A stretch of 64,000 bases of DNA from Shimia sp. Lineage in GTDB: Bacteria > Pseudomonadota > Alphaproteobacteria > Rhodobacterales > Rhodobacteraceae. Shown piece after piece: positions 39,029-47,396 of this stretch. Where the stretch lies: the NCBI GenBank assembly GCA_024224295.1, contig JAAENN010000345.1, forward strand, positions 1-64,000, in the 5' to 3' direction. The notes beneath the pieces were generated by a model. The model did no database searches. It saw only the letters and a list, made by a program, of their open reading frames with translations, and was not told where the DNA came from. A program made the position numbers and the translations under genes. The stretch's first letter is position 1. Each line of letters begins with the position of its first letter.

Positions 39029-40240
39029 ATGCCCACCGAACGCATCACATTTTCCGGCCACGCTGGCGACACGTTGGCCGCGCGCCTTGATCTGCCAGAA
39101 GGACCACATCTGGCAACTGCAGTATTTGCGCATTGCTTCACCTGCTCAAAAGATATTCCCGCAGCGCGTCGGATTGCGGCCCGGCTCGCCACCATGGGTA
39201 TCGCTGTGCTGAGGTTCGACTTTACCGGCCTTGGTCACTCCGAAGGAGAGTTTGCCAACACACATTTTTCCAGCAACGTGGCCGACCTTATCGCAGCAGC
39301 CGACTGCCTTAAAGGGAGGGACATGGCTCCGGATTTGCTGATTGGCCATAGCCTGGGGGGGGCTGCAGTTTTGCGTGCTGCGACTCAGATTGCCTCAGCA
39401 AGAGCAGTGGTTACGTTAGGCGCGCCATCTGATCCCGCCCATGTGGCGCATCAGTTTGACGCGCATACCGATCGGATTTCGTCCAATGGGCAAGCGACTG
39501 TCTCTTTGGGTGGGCGGCCATTTGAAATCAAGAAAGCCTTTCTGGAGGACATTTCCAATCAGAACCTCAACAAGTGCATTGCGACCCTAAACAAGGCGTT
39601 GCTTGTTCTGCACGCGCCCCTAGACTCCACGGTCAGCATCGACAACGCTGCGCAGATTTTTGAAGCTGCAAAACATCCCAAAAGCTTTGTCACCCTGGAC
39701 GACGCAGATCACCTGATCACAAATCCAAAGGATGCAGAATATGCAGCGGAGGTGATTGCCTCTTGGGTGGGGCGATATCTGACACTGACCCCGCCTGCCC
39801 CGCCACCTGGTGCGCCTGAGGGTGTTGTGCGCGTCTCTGAAGCCAACCCAGAAGGCTTCTTGCAGGATGTGAACGCAGGGCCGTTTCATCATGCCTTGGC
39901 GGATGAACCTCTGGCCTACGGCGGTAGTAACCGTGGCATGACGCCTTATGGTTTTTTGTCTGCGGGACTGGGCGCCTGCACATCTATGACCATTCGCATG
40001 TATGCGCGGCGCAAAAACTGGCCGCTGGATCATGTTTGGGTGGACGTGTGCCACGATAAAGTCCACGCGGCGGACGCCGAAGCCCCTGCCGGTCATAAGG
40101 TAGACCAGTTTCGCCGCAAGATTCACCTAGAGGGCGCGCTCACCCAAGAGCAGCGCGCCCGATTGTTGGAAATTGCCGACCGCTGTCCAGTACACCGGAC
40201 ATTGGAGCAGTCCAGCGAAGTGGTCACGCAATTGGCGTGA
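39029..40240 (+). CDS. Alpha/beta hydrolase fused to OsmC-type peroxiredoxin domain
   Basis: A 403-residue two-domain protein. The N-terminal alpha/beta hydrolase (about 1-250) has the nucleophile Ser in LIGHSLGGAA, the acid in HAPLDSTVS and the His in LDDADHLIT. The C-terminal OsmC domain (about 265-400) has both peroxidatic-type cysteines, in GLGACTSMTIRMYARRK and RCPVHRTLEQS. OsmC proteins reduce organic hydroperoxides through this cysteine pair. This fusion is a known architecture in proteobacteria; the hydrolase substrate is unknown. The ATG is preceded by a weak AGGAGC site at 5 bp. It converges with a lipoprotein gene 9 bp away. Confidence 0.9.
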   Translation: MPTERITFSGHAGDTLAARLDLPEGPHLATAVFAHCFTCSKDIPAARRIAARLATMGIAVLRFDFTGLGHSEGEFANTHFSSNVADLIAAADCLKGRDMAPDLLIGHSLGGAAVLRAATQIASARAVVTLGAPSDPAHVAHQFDAHTDRISSNGQATVSLGGRPFEIKKAFLEDISNQNLNKCIATLNKALLVLHAPLDSTVSIDNAAQIFEAAKHPKSFVTLDDADHLITNPKDAEYAAEVIASWVGRYLTLTPPAPPPGAPEGVVRVSEANPEGFLQDVNAGPFHHALADEPLAYGGSNRGMTPYGFLSAGLGACTSMTIRMYARRKNWPLDHVWVDVCHDKVHAADAEAPAGHKVDQFRRKIHLEGALTQEQRARLLEIADRCPVHRTLEQSSEVVTQLA

Positions 40241-40249
40241 CCAACCGCA

Positions 40250-40558
40250 TCAACGTCGTGGCGACGGACGTGGCGCTGGCCGCGGTGTCGGACGTGGGCG
40301 TGGAGTCGGCCGCGTAACCGGCGGGCGCGGCGCAATGGGGTGAACAGGACGTTCCGGCGGGCGTTCAATCGGATGTTCCGGTTTGGGCGGACGCTCTGGT
40401 CGAGGAGGATATGGACGGTAATAATAATCGTTCCACATCATCGAGTCATAATAAGCGCCAGTATACCCGCTACCACCTGTGTTTTCGCAGGCACTTAACA
40501 ACGTCACACCTGTCGCCAAAGCGGCCAAAAATTTCAAAGGTCTCTGAAAAGACTTCAT
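40250..40558 (-). CDS. Pro/Arg-rich lipoprotein of unknown function
   Basis: A 102-residue protein with a lipoprotein signal and lipobox LLSAC (Cys near residue 24). The mature part is Gly/Tyr-rich at first (GGSGYTGAYYDSMMWNDYYYRPY) and then a Pro/Arg repeat (RPPERP, PRPRPTPRPAP) to the end. The basic proline-rich tail suggests binding to peptidoglycan or an anionic surface. I do not recognise a family. It lies 12 bp upstream of and in the same direction as the exported protein gene at 40,571, so the two may be co-transcribed from the latter's promoter. Confidence 0.65.
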   Translation of the reverse strand: MKSFQRPLKFLAALATGVTLLSACENTGGSGYTGAYYDSMMWNDYYYRPYPPRPERPPKPEHPIERPPERPVHPIAPRPPVTRPTPRPRPTPRPAPRPSPRR

Positions 40559-40570
40559 AATCCGGCCTCC

Positions 40571-41128
40571 CTAGCGCGCTTTAATTGAGGTGAGAATGGC
40601 GTTCACATCAGCCAAGGCGCTTTGGTCAAAGCCCTGAGACATGATAGTCAGCGCGACCACGACCCGACCGTTCTTAATGTCCAGCATGGTCACGTTGAAG
40701 GACACAGGCCGCCCATCCCGTCGCCCGGTGCCGGTGATAACCGTTGCCGGATAAATGCCCACGCGGCGATCCTCTGCGCTCAAAATCTCGGTGGTTTTGG
40801 CCAATTGACCACTCAAACCACGGGCGTATTCTTTTGCGTCCTCAAGCGAGCGAAACCGTGGCGGCGAAATCAGCCCCAACCAAACCCCGTGTTCGCTTTC
40901 CGGCTCCAAGCCAAACACGCGTTCCACCGCGCGAATTTCTTCATCGCCGTCGGGAGACAACTCCCGCGGGCCACCCACGCGCAGTTTCCAGAAATCAGGC
41001 ACATCCACCTGAAACACGTTGCGGGTTTGATCGCTGTAGACCACCTGTGTGTCCGCTTGCACCGCCATCGGCGCGGCCCAAAGCGCAGCACTCAAGAGTA
41101 GGCCGCCCAGCCTGAACGTCTTATGCAT
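40571..41128 (-). CDS. Exported protein of unknown function
   Basis: A 185-residue protein with a signal peptide (MHKTFRLGGLLLSAALWAAPMAVQA). The mature part has an alternating strand/helix pattern: TQVVYSDQTRNVFQVDVPDFWKLRVGG, GVWLGLISPPRFRSLEDAKEYARGL and RPVSFNVTMLDIKNGRVVVALTIMS. The last segment resembles small exported domains that bind or modify envelope components, but I do not recognise it. The frame continues far upstream; ATG 41,128 has GGAGG 6 bp before it and the signal peptide starts there. It precedes the lipoprotein gene by 12 bp and diverges from purB. Confidence 0.7.
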   Translation of the reverse strand: MHKTFRLGGLLLSAALWAAPMAVQADTQVVYSDQTRNVFQVDVPDFWKLRVGGPRELSPDGDEEIRAVERVFGLEPESEHGVWLGLISPPRFRSLEDAKEYARGLSGQLAKTTEILSAEDRRVGIYPATVITGTGRRDGRPVSFNVTMLDIKNGRVVVALTIMSQGFDQSALADVNAILTSIKAR

Positions 41129-41293
41129 AAATGCCTCCAATAAAATATCCTCGTCATAGGACACGCAATCTACAGGGTTGTATAGAGAATTCTGGGGGAA
41201 ATCGCCGCATTGCAGCGTGAAAACCTTGCTGTTTTGGGTTGCACCGTCTAAACGGACCGCGACCCCAATAGCTAACAATGCAAGGCTGAGATT

Positions 41294-42598
41294 ATGATCC
41301 CGCGCTATGCCCGCCCCGATATGGTTGCCGTTTGGTCGCCTGAAACCAAATTCAAAATCTGGTACGAGATCGAGGCACATGCCTGTGACGCACAAGCCAA
41401 GCTGGGTGTGATCCCGCAGGAAAACGCAGATGCGGTATGGAAAGCCAAAGACGTTGAGTTTGACGTGGCGCGCATCGACGAGATCGAAGCAGTCACCAAA
41501 CACGATGTGATCGCATTTTTGACCCACTTGGCTGAACATGTTGGCTCAGAAGAAGCGCGCTTTGTGCACCAGGGCATGACCTCTTCAGACGTGCTCGATA
41601 CATGCTTTAACGTACAACTGGTGCGCGCCTCGGACATTTTGCTCGCAGGCATGGACCGCGTACTGGCCGCGTTAAAAACACGTGCGCTTGAGCACAAAGA
41701 CATCCTGCGTGTTGGCCGCTCGCACGGCATCCACGCTGAACCCACCACTATGGGCCTGACCTTTGCGCGCTTCTACGCGGAAATGGACCGAAACAAAACG
41801 CGCTTGCAACAAGCCCGTGAAGAAATTGCGACCGGTGCGATTTCAGGCGCGGTTGGCACCTTTGCGAATATTGACCCAGCTGTTGAAGAGCATGTGTGTG
41901 AACAACTTGGCCTGACGCCAGAGCCGATTTCTACGCAAGTGATCCCGCGTGACCGCCATGCTATGTTCTTTGCCGTGTTGGGTGTGATTGCATCTTCGAT
42001 CGAAAACGTCGCCATCGAAATTCGCCACATGCAGCGCACCGAGGTGTTGGAAGGCGCGGAGTTTTTCTCCATGGGCCAAAAGGGCTCTTCGGCGATGCCG
42101 CACAAGAAGAACCCAGTTCTGACCGAGAACCTGACCGGTCTGGCCCGCCTGGTGCGTATGACCGTGATCCCAGCGATGGAGAACGTCGCCCTTTGGCACG
42201 AACGGGATATCTCGCACTCCTCTGTGGAACGCGGCATTGGTCCAGACGCCACCGTGACGCTTGACTTCGCATTGCACCGTCTAGCCGGTGTAGTCGAGAA
42301 AATGCTTATCTTCCCTGAGAACATGCTCGACAACATGAACAAATTCCCTGGCCTGGTGATGTCGCAGCGCGTTCTTCTGTCTCTGACCCAAGCTGGCGTT
42401 TCGCGCGAGGACGCCTACTCCATGGTGCAGCGCAATGCGCTGAAAGTTTGGGAAGAGCGCGTAGATTTCCAAGAGCAGCTACTGGCGGATGCCGACGTTG
42501 TGGCCGCTCTTGGTGTTGATGGCATCAACGAGAAGTTTGACATGGGCTACCACACCAAACATGTCGACACGATCTTTGCACGCGTTTTTAAAGACTAA
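41294..42598 (+). CDS. purB: Adenylosuccinate lyase
   Basis: A 434-residue fumarase/aspartase-superfamily enzyme of purine synthesis, acting on SAICAR and adenylosuccinate. The signature GSSAMPHKKNPVLTENL (about 260-276) carries the catalytic serine loop. The catalytic histidine region is VGRSHGIHAEPTTMGL (about 140-155), and the N-terminal YARPDMVAVWSPETKFKIW is typical. The length matches the short, B. subtilis-like PurB (about 430). It is monocistronic, with a terminator after it, and diverges from the exported protein gene. Confidence 0.96.
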   Translation: MIPRYARPDMVAVWSPETKFKIWYEIEAHACDAQAKLGVIPQENADAVWKAKDVEFDVARIDEIEAVTKHDVIAFLTHLAEHVGSEEARFVHQGMTSSDVLDTCFNVQLVRASDILLAGMDRVLAALKTRALEHKDILRVGRSHGIHAEPTTMGLTFARFYAEMDRNKTRLQQAREEIATGAISGAVGTFANIDPAVEEHVCEQLGLTPEPISTQVIPRDRHAMFFAVLGVIASSIENVAIEIRHMQRTEVLEGAEFFSMGQKGSSAMPHKKNPVLTENLTGLARLVRMTVIPAMENVALWHERDISHSSVERGIGPDATVTLDFALHRLAGVVEKMLIFPENMLDNMNKFPGLVMSQRVLLSLTQAGVSREDAYSMVQRNALKVWEERVDFQEQLLADADVVAALGVDGINEKFDMGYHTKHVDTIFARVFKD

Positions 42599-42619
42599 CG
42601 CGGTAGTGCAAAAACACTG

Positions 42620-42650
42620 AAAGGCGCATCCATCCGGGTGCGCCTTTTTT
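42620..42650 (+). terminator. Terminator of purB
   Basis: Stem AAAGGCGCA (42620-42628) / TGCGCCTTT (42639-42647), loop TCCATCCGGG, tail TTTG. It lies 22 bp past the purB stop codon. Confidence 0.88.
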
Positions 42651-42741
42651 GTTTCCGGCTTCTAACAGCTCCGTGATTTTTGCATCCGAAGACGCCGTGT
42701 TACCGTACCTGCAAACAGTTTTCTTTTGAGTGGAGTTCCTC

Positions 42742-43278
42742 ATGACATTGACGCGCGGAATAATTTCAATTGCACTGGCGACCACATTTGCCAGCCCTCT
42801 TTGGGCCGCGGGCAGCGGTTCGTCAGAGCCGAAACCCAAAACTGTAATTTGCACTAAAGGTAATGTCTTCAGCGAGAGCAAAGGCAAATGTGTGCCTCAA
42901 GAAGACAGTTCCCTGACAGATCAAGACCGTATCGAGGAGCTGCGAGCGTTGGCTTATGCGGGGCGTACAGCCGAAGCACAAGCTGTGTTGGCAACTTTGA
43001 CCAATCAGAATTCTGATCAAGCGTTGACATATTGGGGCTTTACGCACCGCAAACTGGGCAACGTCGATGCTGGATTGTTTTTCTATGACAAGGCCTTGAC
43101 GCAAAACCCAAATAACCTTCTGGCCCGATCCTATCTGGGGCAAGCGCATGTAGAAGCGGGTCGCCTCGATTTGGCTCGACTTCAACTAAAAGAAATTCGC
43201 GATCGCGGTGGTGACGGCAGTTGGTCGGAAGCGTCTTTGTCAGAAGCCATCCGAACCGGGACAACTTTCAACTATTAA
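42742..43278 (+). CDS. Exported TPR protein
   Basis: A 178-residue protein with a signal peptide (residues 1-22, ...ATTFASPLWAA) and a short cysteine pair region (CTKGNVFSESKGKC). A tetratricopeptide segment follows: TAEAQAVLATLTNQNSDQALTYWGFTHRKLGNVDAGLFFYDKALTQNPNNLLARSYLGQAHVEAGRLDLARLQL (about 80-155), that is, two to three TPR units. TPRs mediate protein contacts, here in the periplasm. I chose ATG 42,742, with GGAG 7 bp upstream, over the GTG at 42,730. No specific role can be read from it. The fliG gene follows after about 65 bp. Confidence 0.75.
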   Translation: MTLTRGIISIALATTFASPLWAAGSGSSEPKPKTVICTKGNVFSESKGKCVPQEDSSLTDQDRIEELRALAYAGRTAEAQAVLATLTNQNSDQALTYWGFTHRKLGNVDAGLFFYDKALTQNPNNLLARSYLGQAHVEAGRLDLARLQLKEIRDRGGDGSWSEASLSEAIRTGTTFNY

Positions 43279-43344
43279 CCATCATATTCAGGGTTTCTTT
43301 AGGCTTGGGTGATTGATTGGCGCTCAAGACATATGGAGACCTTG

Positions 43345-44424
43345 ATGGACAATGCGATTCCTTTGGCGCCGCTGGGTGGCGTCGATGACATGCCGAGCTT
43401 CGGCGGCATGCGCAAAACCAATCTCTCCCGCCCGCAGAAAGCGGCCATTATTGTTCGCTTTCTGCTCAACGAAGGGGCGGAACTCGCGCTGGCAGAGCTG
43501 TCTGATAATCATCAGGCAGACCTCACTTATATGATGGGAGACATGGGCTATATCGACCGAGAGACCCTTGGTGATGTGCTTATGGAATTTGCCCAAGAGC
43601 TTGAGTCTATTGGCCTCTCCTTCCCCAACGGCATCTCCGGCGCACTTAGCGTACTGCAAGGCCAAATCAGTCCGATGACGGAGGCACGCCTGCGCAAGGA
43701 GGCTGGCGTGCGAATGATCGGCAACCCTTGGGCCCGCATCAAAGAGCTCTCGACACAAGAGTTGATAGAAATGGTCGATGGCGAAAGCATCGAAGTTTCT
43801 GCAGTGTTGATCTCCAAACTTCCCGTGGAAAAAGCTGCCGAGACCTTGGCCAAGCTTCCAGGTGACAAAGCCCGCCGTATCACCTTTGCAATGTCTATGA
43901 CCGAAAGCATCACGCCGGAAGCTGTGGACCGTATTGGACTTACGTTGGCGTGTCAGATCGAAGATCGTCCTCCTAAAGCCTTCAAGGAAGGCCCGGAAGA
44001 TCGTCTGGGTGCCATTCTCAACAGTGCGTCGACCGCCACACGCGACGAGGTTTTGGGCTCGTTGGATGAAAAAGACTCGGAGTTTGCTGATGCCGTGCGT
44101 CGCCGGATCTTCACCTACGCGCATATTGCAACACGTGTGAAGCCACTGGATGTACCTAAACTAACCAAAGACATCGACGAAGGCGCCTTGGTCACCGCAA
44201 TGGCCTATGCCACCGAAGGTGACTTTGGAATGTCGACCGAGTTTATCCTGTCCAACATGTCCGGCCGAATGGCTGATCAGCTGCGCGAAGCGGTCTCGGA
44301 TCGCGGCAAGGTGAAAACCAAAGAAGCTGAAGCTGCGATGTCCGAGGTCACCAAAGCTGTGCGCGAACTGGTCGAGCTTGGTGAGATCGAACTCGTCTCC
44401 GAGGATGACGACGAAGACGAATAA
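43345..44424 (+). CDS. fliG: Flagellar motor switch protein FliG
   Basis: A 359-residue protein with the three-part FliG architecture. An N-terminal domain begins LSRPQKAAIIVRFLLNEGAELALAELSDNHQ. The middle domain is around RIKELSTQELIEMVDGESIEVSAVLISKLPVEKAAETLAKLPGDKARR. The C-terminal domain contains DVPKLTKDIDEGALVTAMAYAT...EFILSNMSGRMADQLREAVSDRGKVKTKEAEAAMSEVTKAVRELVELGEIEL, followed by an acidic tail (EDDDEDE). FliG couples torque to the rotor and switches direction. The length is typical (about 335-365). ATG 43,345 has GGAGA upstream. No other flagellar gene is in the window. Confidence 0.85.
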   Translation: MDNAIPLAPLGGVDDMPSFGGMRKTNLSRPQKAAIIVRFLLNEGAELALAELSDNHQADLTYMMGDMGYIDRETLGDVLMEFAQELESIGLSFPNGISGALSVLQGQISPMTEARLRKEAGVRMIGNPWARIKELSTQELIEMVDGESIEVSAVLISKLPVEKAAETLAKLPGDKARRITFAMSMTESITPEAVDRIGLTLACQIEDRPPKAFKEGPEDRLGAILNSASTATRDEVLGSLDEKDSEFADAVRRRIFTYAHIATRVKPLDVPKLTKDIDEGALVTAMAYATEGDFGMSTEFILSNMSGRMADQLREAVSDRGKVKTKEAEAAMSEVTKAVRELVELGEIELVSEDDDEDE

Positions 44425-44438
44425 CCACTTCTTGTCGA

Positions 44439-45149
44439 TTACTTAATGCGTGCGGCGGTCTCGATAGGGCCGCCGTTTTCATGTTGGATCAAAACGACAA
44501 TGGGCGCTTCTCCTTTGACGCGCACATTGGCCGATAGATCGCTGCGCCCGTTCCAATCTTTCACCGTATCCCATTCAGAGACAATGTTGGCGTACGTCAA
44601 AACACGGCCTGCGTTTTCGCCCCGTTTGATTGATACTTTCTCGGAAACCTTATAGCGGATCACATGCACTTTCATCGGCGCCGGTTTGTCCGTAGTGGCC
44701 TTGATACGCAATTGGTTACCTTCCCGTTTGATAGAAAGATCAACCGCTGAGCCACCATTGAGATGCGTCTTGATCAGCCCCTCAACCTTGCCCGGATGAG
44801 TGCCAACCACATGGTCTTTACCGTTCACAATCATCTGGGGTGTGTAGACCGAACGATGACCTGCGGCACGAGCGTAAGTATGTTGACGCTCGGTGAAGGC
44901 CGGGTCCGCATGAACATCTTTCCAGCCAATGTAATCCCAATAATCGACATGAAATGCGAGTGCGATCACATCGTCCCGCCCAGCCAACTGTTTATGGAAA
45001 TATTCATCTGCCGGAGGACAGCTGGAACAGCCTTGAGAAGTATACAGCTCTACAACAACCGGTTTGATCTCTGCTAGTACCGGCGTAGCCAGGCTAAGCC
45101 ACAAGCCCGCAAGAGCGCCCGTTGTGCGGATGCCAATCTTTCCGATCAT
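44439..45149 (-). CDS. DUF1223 family exported thioredoxin-fold protein
   Basis: A 236-residue protein with a signal peptide (MIGKIGIRTTGALAGLWLSLATPVLA). The DUF1223 core opens VVVELYTSQGCSSCPPADEY, with a thioredoxin-like CXXC (CSSC). FHVDYWDYIGWKDVHADPAFTERQHTYARAAGHRSVYTPQMIVNGKDHVVG follows, containing the family-typical cis-Pro-like TPQ. A beta-rich C-terminal part covers about 150-230. The function is unknown; the CXXC suggests periplasmic redox chemistry. An ATG 12 bp upstream (45,161) is an alternative start; the frame's further extension is spurious. It converges with fliG and diverges from rpiB. Confidence 0.85.
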   Translation of the reverse strand: MIGKIGIRTTGALAGLWLSLATPVLAEIKPVVVELYTSQGCSSCPPADEYFHKQLAGRDDVIALAFHVDYWDYIGWKDVHADPAFTERQHTYARAAGHRSVYTPQMIVNGKDHVVGTHPGKVEGLIKTHLNGGSAVDLSIKREGNQLRIKATTDKPAPMKVHVIRYKVSEKVSIKRGENAGRVLTYANIVSEWDTVKDWNGRSDLSANVRVKGEAPIVVLIQHENGGPIETAARIK

Positions 45150-45342
45150 ACCGAAGTCCATTCCATTGAGTGTGTCCCCGAACACCGTTTTATGCGCACA
45201 TGATGTGACATGCCAATCAAGGTTTCGCGAGAAAGAGTGAGCGTCACTTCGCAACCACAGGCTCAAGGCAGCAAAGGCCAATTGTACTTGCGCCCCTTTA
45301 CCCTTAAGGACTTTCCAACACTCACAAAAAGGTCTGCCACCC

Positions 45343-45783
45343 ATGTCTGACACCAAACGCATCGTGCTTTCCAGTGACCACGCCGCCATCGACCTGCGCC
45401 AAGCGGTTGCCATCCATGTCGCCGCCAAAGGCTATGAAGTGGTCGACATTGGCCCCACCACCCCCGAGAGTACCCATTACCCGCTGCACGGCAAGGCCGC
45501 AGCGGAGCGCGTGGCCTCTGGCGATTGTGATCTAGGCATTATCCTGTGTGGCACCGGCCAAGGCATCATGATGGCAGCCAACAAAGTGCCCGGTATCCGT
45601 TGCGGCGTTTGCTCGGACACGTTTTCTGCCGCCATGATCCGCGCCCACAACAACGCCAACTTGCTGTCCATTGGCGCACGCGTGGTGGGCGAAGGTCTGG
45701 CGCTCGCAATTGTAGACGCCTACTTGGATGCAGAGTTCGAAGGCGGTCGCCACGGCACACGAGTGGATATGATTGAGGGCTAA
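45343..45783 (+). CDS. rpiB: Ribose-5-phosphate isomerase B
   Basis: A 146-residue RpiB/LacAB-family isomerase interconverting ribose 5-phosphate and ribulose 5-phosphate in the pentose phosphate pathway. Landmarks: SSDHAAIDLRQAV near the N-terminus, HYPLHGKAAAERVASGDCDLGIILCGTGQGIMMAANKVPGIRCGVCSDTFSAAMIRAHNNANLLSIGARVVG. The catalytic cysteine and acidic residue are in the ILCGTGQG and following region. It is monocistronic and diverges from the DUF1223 gene. A hairpin terminator follows. Confidence 0.94.
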   Translation: MSDTKRIVLSSDHAAIDLRQAVAIHVAAKGYEVVDIGPTTPESTHYPLHGKAAAERVASGDCDLGIILCGTGQGIMMAANKVPGIRCGVCSDTFSAAMIRAHNNANLLSIGARVVGEGLALAIVDAYLDAEFEGGRHGTRVDMIEG

Positions 45784-45805
45784 GCCCTCGTCACCTCGAA
45801 ATGAA

Positions 45806-45845
45806 AAGGTCTCGACGCATCATAGCACCGAGGCCTTATTTGTTT
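45806..45845. terminator. Terminator between rpiB and ccmG
   Basis: Stem AAGGTCTCG (45806-45814) / CGAGGCCTT (45829-45837), nine pairs with one G-T, loop of 14 bases, followed by ATTTGTTT. It separates convergent genes. Confidence 0.7.
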
Positions 45846-45858
45846 ACGATAAGACGTC

Positions 45859-46410
45859 TCAGTTCAGCGCCTCAAGCGCAGGGCGGATGCGGCCTTCAAC
45901 TTCGCGCTCCGTTACTGGACCAGCAATACGCAAGAGCACGTTGCCGTCACCGTCAATCAAATAGGTTTCTGGCACGCCATAGACGCCCCAGTTCAACGCC
46001 ATGCGGCCCGTTGTGTCGGCGCCGCCAGCTGTATAGGGATCGCCTAGTTCCTGCAGAAAACTCATCGCGTTGCCAGCGGAATCCTTGTAGTTCACCCCTA
46101 AAATGGTCAGGCCTTCGGCCTGCAGTTGCATCAGGTTGGGGTGTTCGACGCGGCACGGTCCACACCAACTGGCCCAAAAATTCACCAGCGTTGGCTTGCC
46201 AGTGCGCAAGGTTGTGGCATCCCACATCTCTTTGTCACCCAACATGGTGATCTGCACTTCCGGTGCCTGTTGCCCGACCAAAGCACTTGGCAGTTCATCA
46301 GGGTTTTCACGCTGCATGCCCAAAAGGAACATCGCTGCCAACCCTGCAAACAAAATCGGAGGCAAGAACATCAGTGGTGAGACTTTTTTCTTGGCGGGAC
46401 TGTCGCTCAT
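45859..46410 (-). CDS. ccmG: CcmG/DsbE, thiol:disulfide interchange protein
   Basis: A 183-residue membrane-anchored thioredoxin-fold protein. Residues about 13-32 are the anchor (MFLPPILFAGLAAMFLLG). The active site is NFWASWCGPCRVEHPNL (WCGPC), and the cis-Pro loop is WGVYGVPETYLIDGDG, a CcmG hallmark. It keeps apocytochrome c haem-binding cysteines reduced in the periplasm before haem ligation. Its ATG overlaps the ccmD stop (ATGA), making it the last gene of the ccmA-B-C-D-G set. Confidence 0.94.
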   Translation of the reverse strand: MSDSPAKKKVSPLMFLPPILFAGLAAMFLLGMQRENPDELPSALVGQQAPEVQITMLGDKEMWDATTLRTGKPTLVNFWASWCGPCRVEHPNLMQLQAEGLTILGVNYKDSAGNAMSFLQELGDPYTAGGADTTGRMALNWGVYGVPETYLIDGDGNVLLRIAGPVTEREVEGRIRPALEALN

Positions 46411-46556
46411 TTGCTGCGTCCTTCCACATCATCAAGCTCAGCACGGGCCCTGCGGGCTGCGCGCAGGCTCCACCAGATCAACCCCACAATCAGCAGCAGC
46501 GAGAACGCGTAGGACGACAGCACCGTGTCCGCGTACTTTCCCAGATCAGGCATCAT
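46407..46556 (-). CDS. ccmD: Heme exporter protein CcmD
   Basis: A 49-residue single-helix protein, MMPDLGKYADTVLSSYAFSL followed by LLIVGLIWWSLRAARRARAE and a short acidic tail ending GRSK. The membrane helix plus an Arg-rich cytoplasmic segment is the CcmD pattern. CcmD helps release holo-CcmE from the CcmABC complex. Two consecutive ATG codons (46,556 and 46,553) are possible starts; the first overlaps the ccmC stop by 4 bp. The stop overlaps the ccmG start. Position in the operon and length support the call. Confidence 0.9.
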   Translation of the reverse strand: MMPDLGKYADTVLSSYAFSLLLIVGLIWWSLRAARRARAELDDVEGRSK

Positions 46557-47305
46557 GCCATGCGCTCCCGTGCCAACAGCGCGCGGGTGCGCCGCTTGTG
46601 AATTTCAGTGCGGGTGCGCAACAGCACCAGCGCAATGAAGAATAAGACAAAGCCGATGATGCACATCATCAGAGGGTAGAAGAACACGTTGGAGACTTTC
46701 TCCTCGACGTCTGAACCAGTCACCGCCCCTGCCCGCATGATCGACGCGCCCTGATGCAGCCCCTGGTTCCAGAAGTTCACCGCATAGCGGCTCAGCATAG
46801 CAAAGACTGAGCCCACAATGCACAACACGGCAGTGAGATCTGCTGCTGTGTCTGGATCGTCAATCGCCTCCCAGAGAGCGATGTATCCTAGATAGAACAG
46901 GAACAGGATCAGGAACGACGTAAGTCGAGGATCCCAGGCCCACCATGTACCCCACATCGGTTGTCCCCAAACCGCGCCGGTCCAGAGCGCAATCAGGGTC
47001 ATGATAACGCCCACCGGCGCCGCCGCCTTAGCCGCCAAAGCACTTACATGGTGGCGGCGCACCAGCCAGATAAGCGAGGTGACCAGCATCATAAACCAGA
47101 TGTTGATCGCCATCAGGGCCGAAGGCACGTGCAGGTAGATAATTTTCACGGTGGAGCCTTGGCGATAGTCATCCGGCGTGAAGAAAAAACCCCAGACCAA
47201 TCCAACAATCGTTGCGATTGCGGCTAAAATGGCTACTGGCATCAAAAACCGTGACACGGTTTGACTGAACTTCACCGGATTGGCATATTCCCAGATCGAT
47301 CCCAT
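46553..47305 (-). CDS. ccmC: Heme exporter protein CcmC
   Basis: A 250-residue membrane protein with six helices. The tryptophan-rich haem-handling motif is GAVWGQPMWGTWWAWDPRLTS (about 111-131). The two periplasmic histidines of the family are in IIYLHVPSALMA (about 60) and NFWNQGLHQGASI (about 180). CcmC presents haem to CcmE. An in-frame start at 47,305 (MGSIWEYANP) matches the family. ccmB ends 91 bp upstream of its start, a wider gap than between the other ccm genes. Confidence 0.94.
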   Translation of the reverse strand: MGSIWEYANPVKFSQTVSRFLMPVAILAAIATIVGLVWGFFFTPDDYRQGSTVKIIYLHVPSALMAINIWFMMLVTSLIWLVRRHHVSALAAKAAAPVGVIMTLIALWTGAVWGQPMWGTWWAWDPRLTSFLILFLFYLGYIALWEAIDDPDTAADLTAVLCIVGSVFAMLSRYAVNFWNQGLHQGASIMRAGAVTGSDVEEKVSNVFFYPLMMCIIGFVLFFIALVLLRTRTEIHKRRTRALLARERMA

Positions 47306-47396
47306 GAGGGTGTCCTATCTTGTCGTCGTCAGTTGTGCACCTCACTTCCATGAGAGCACCATATGTTGCCTTGATATGGGTTAAGTGGTCCGCACG

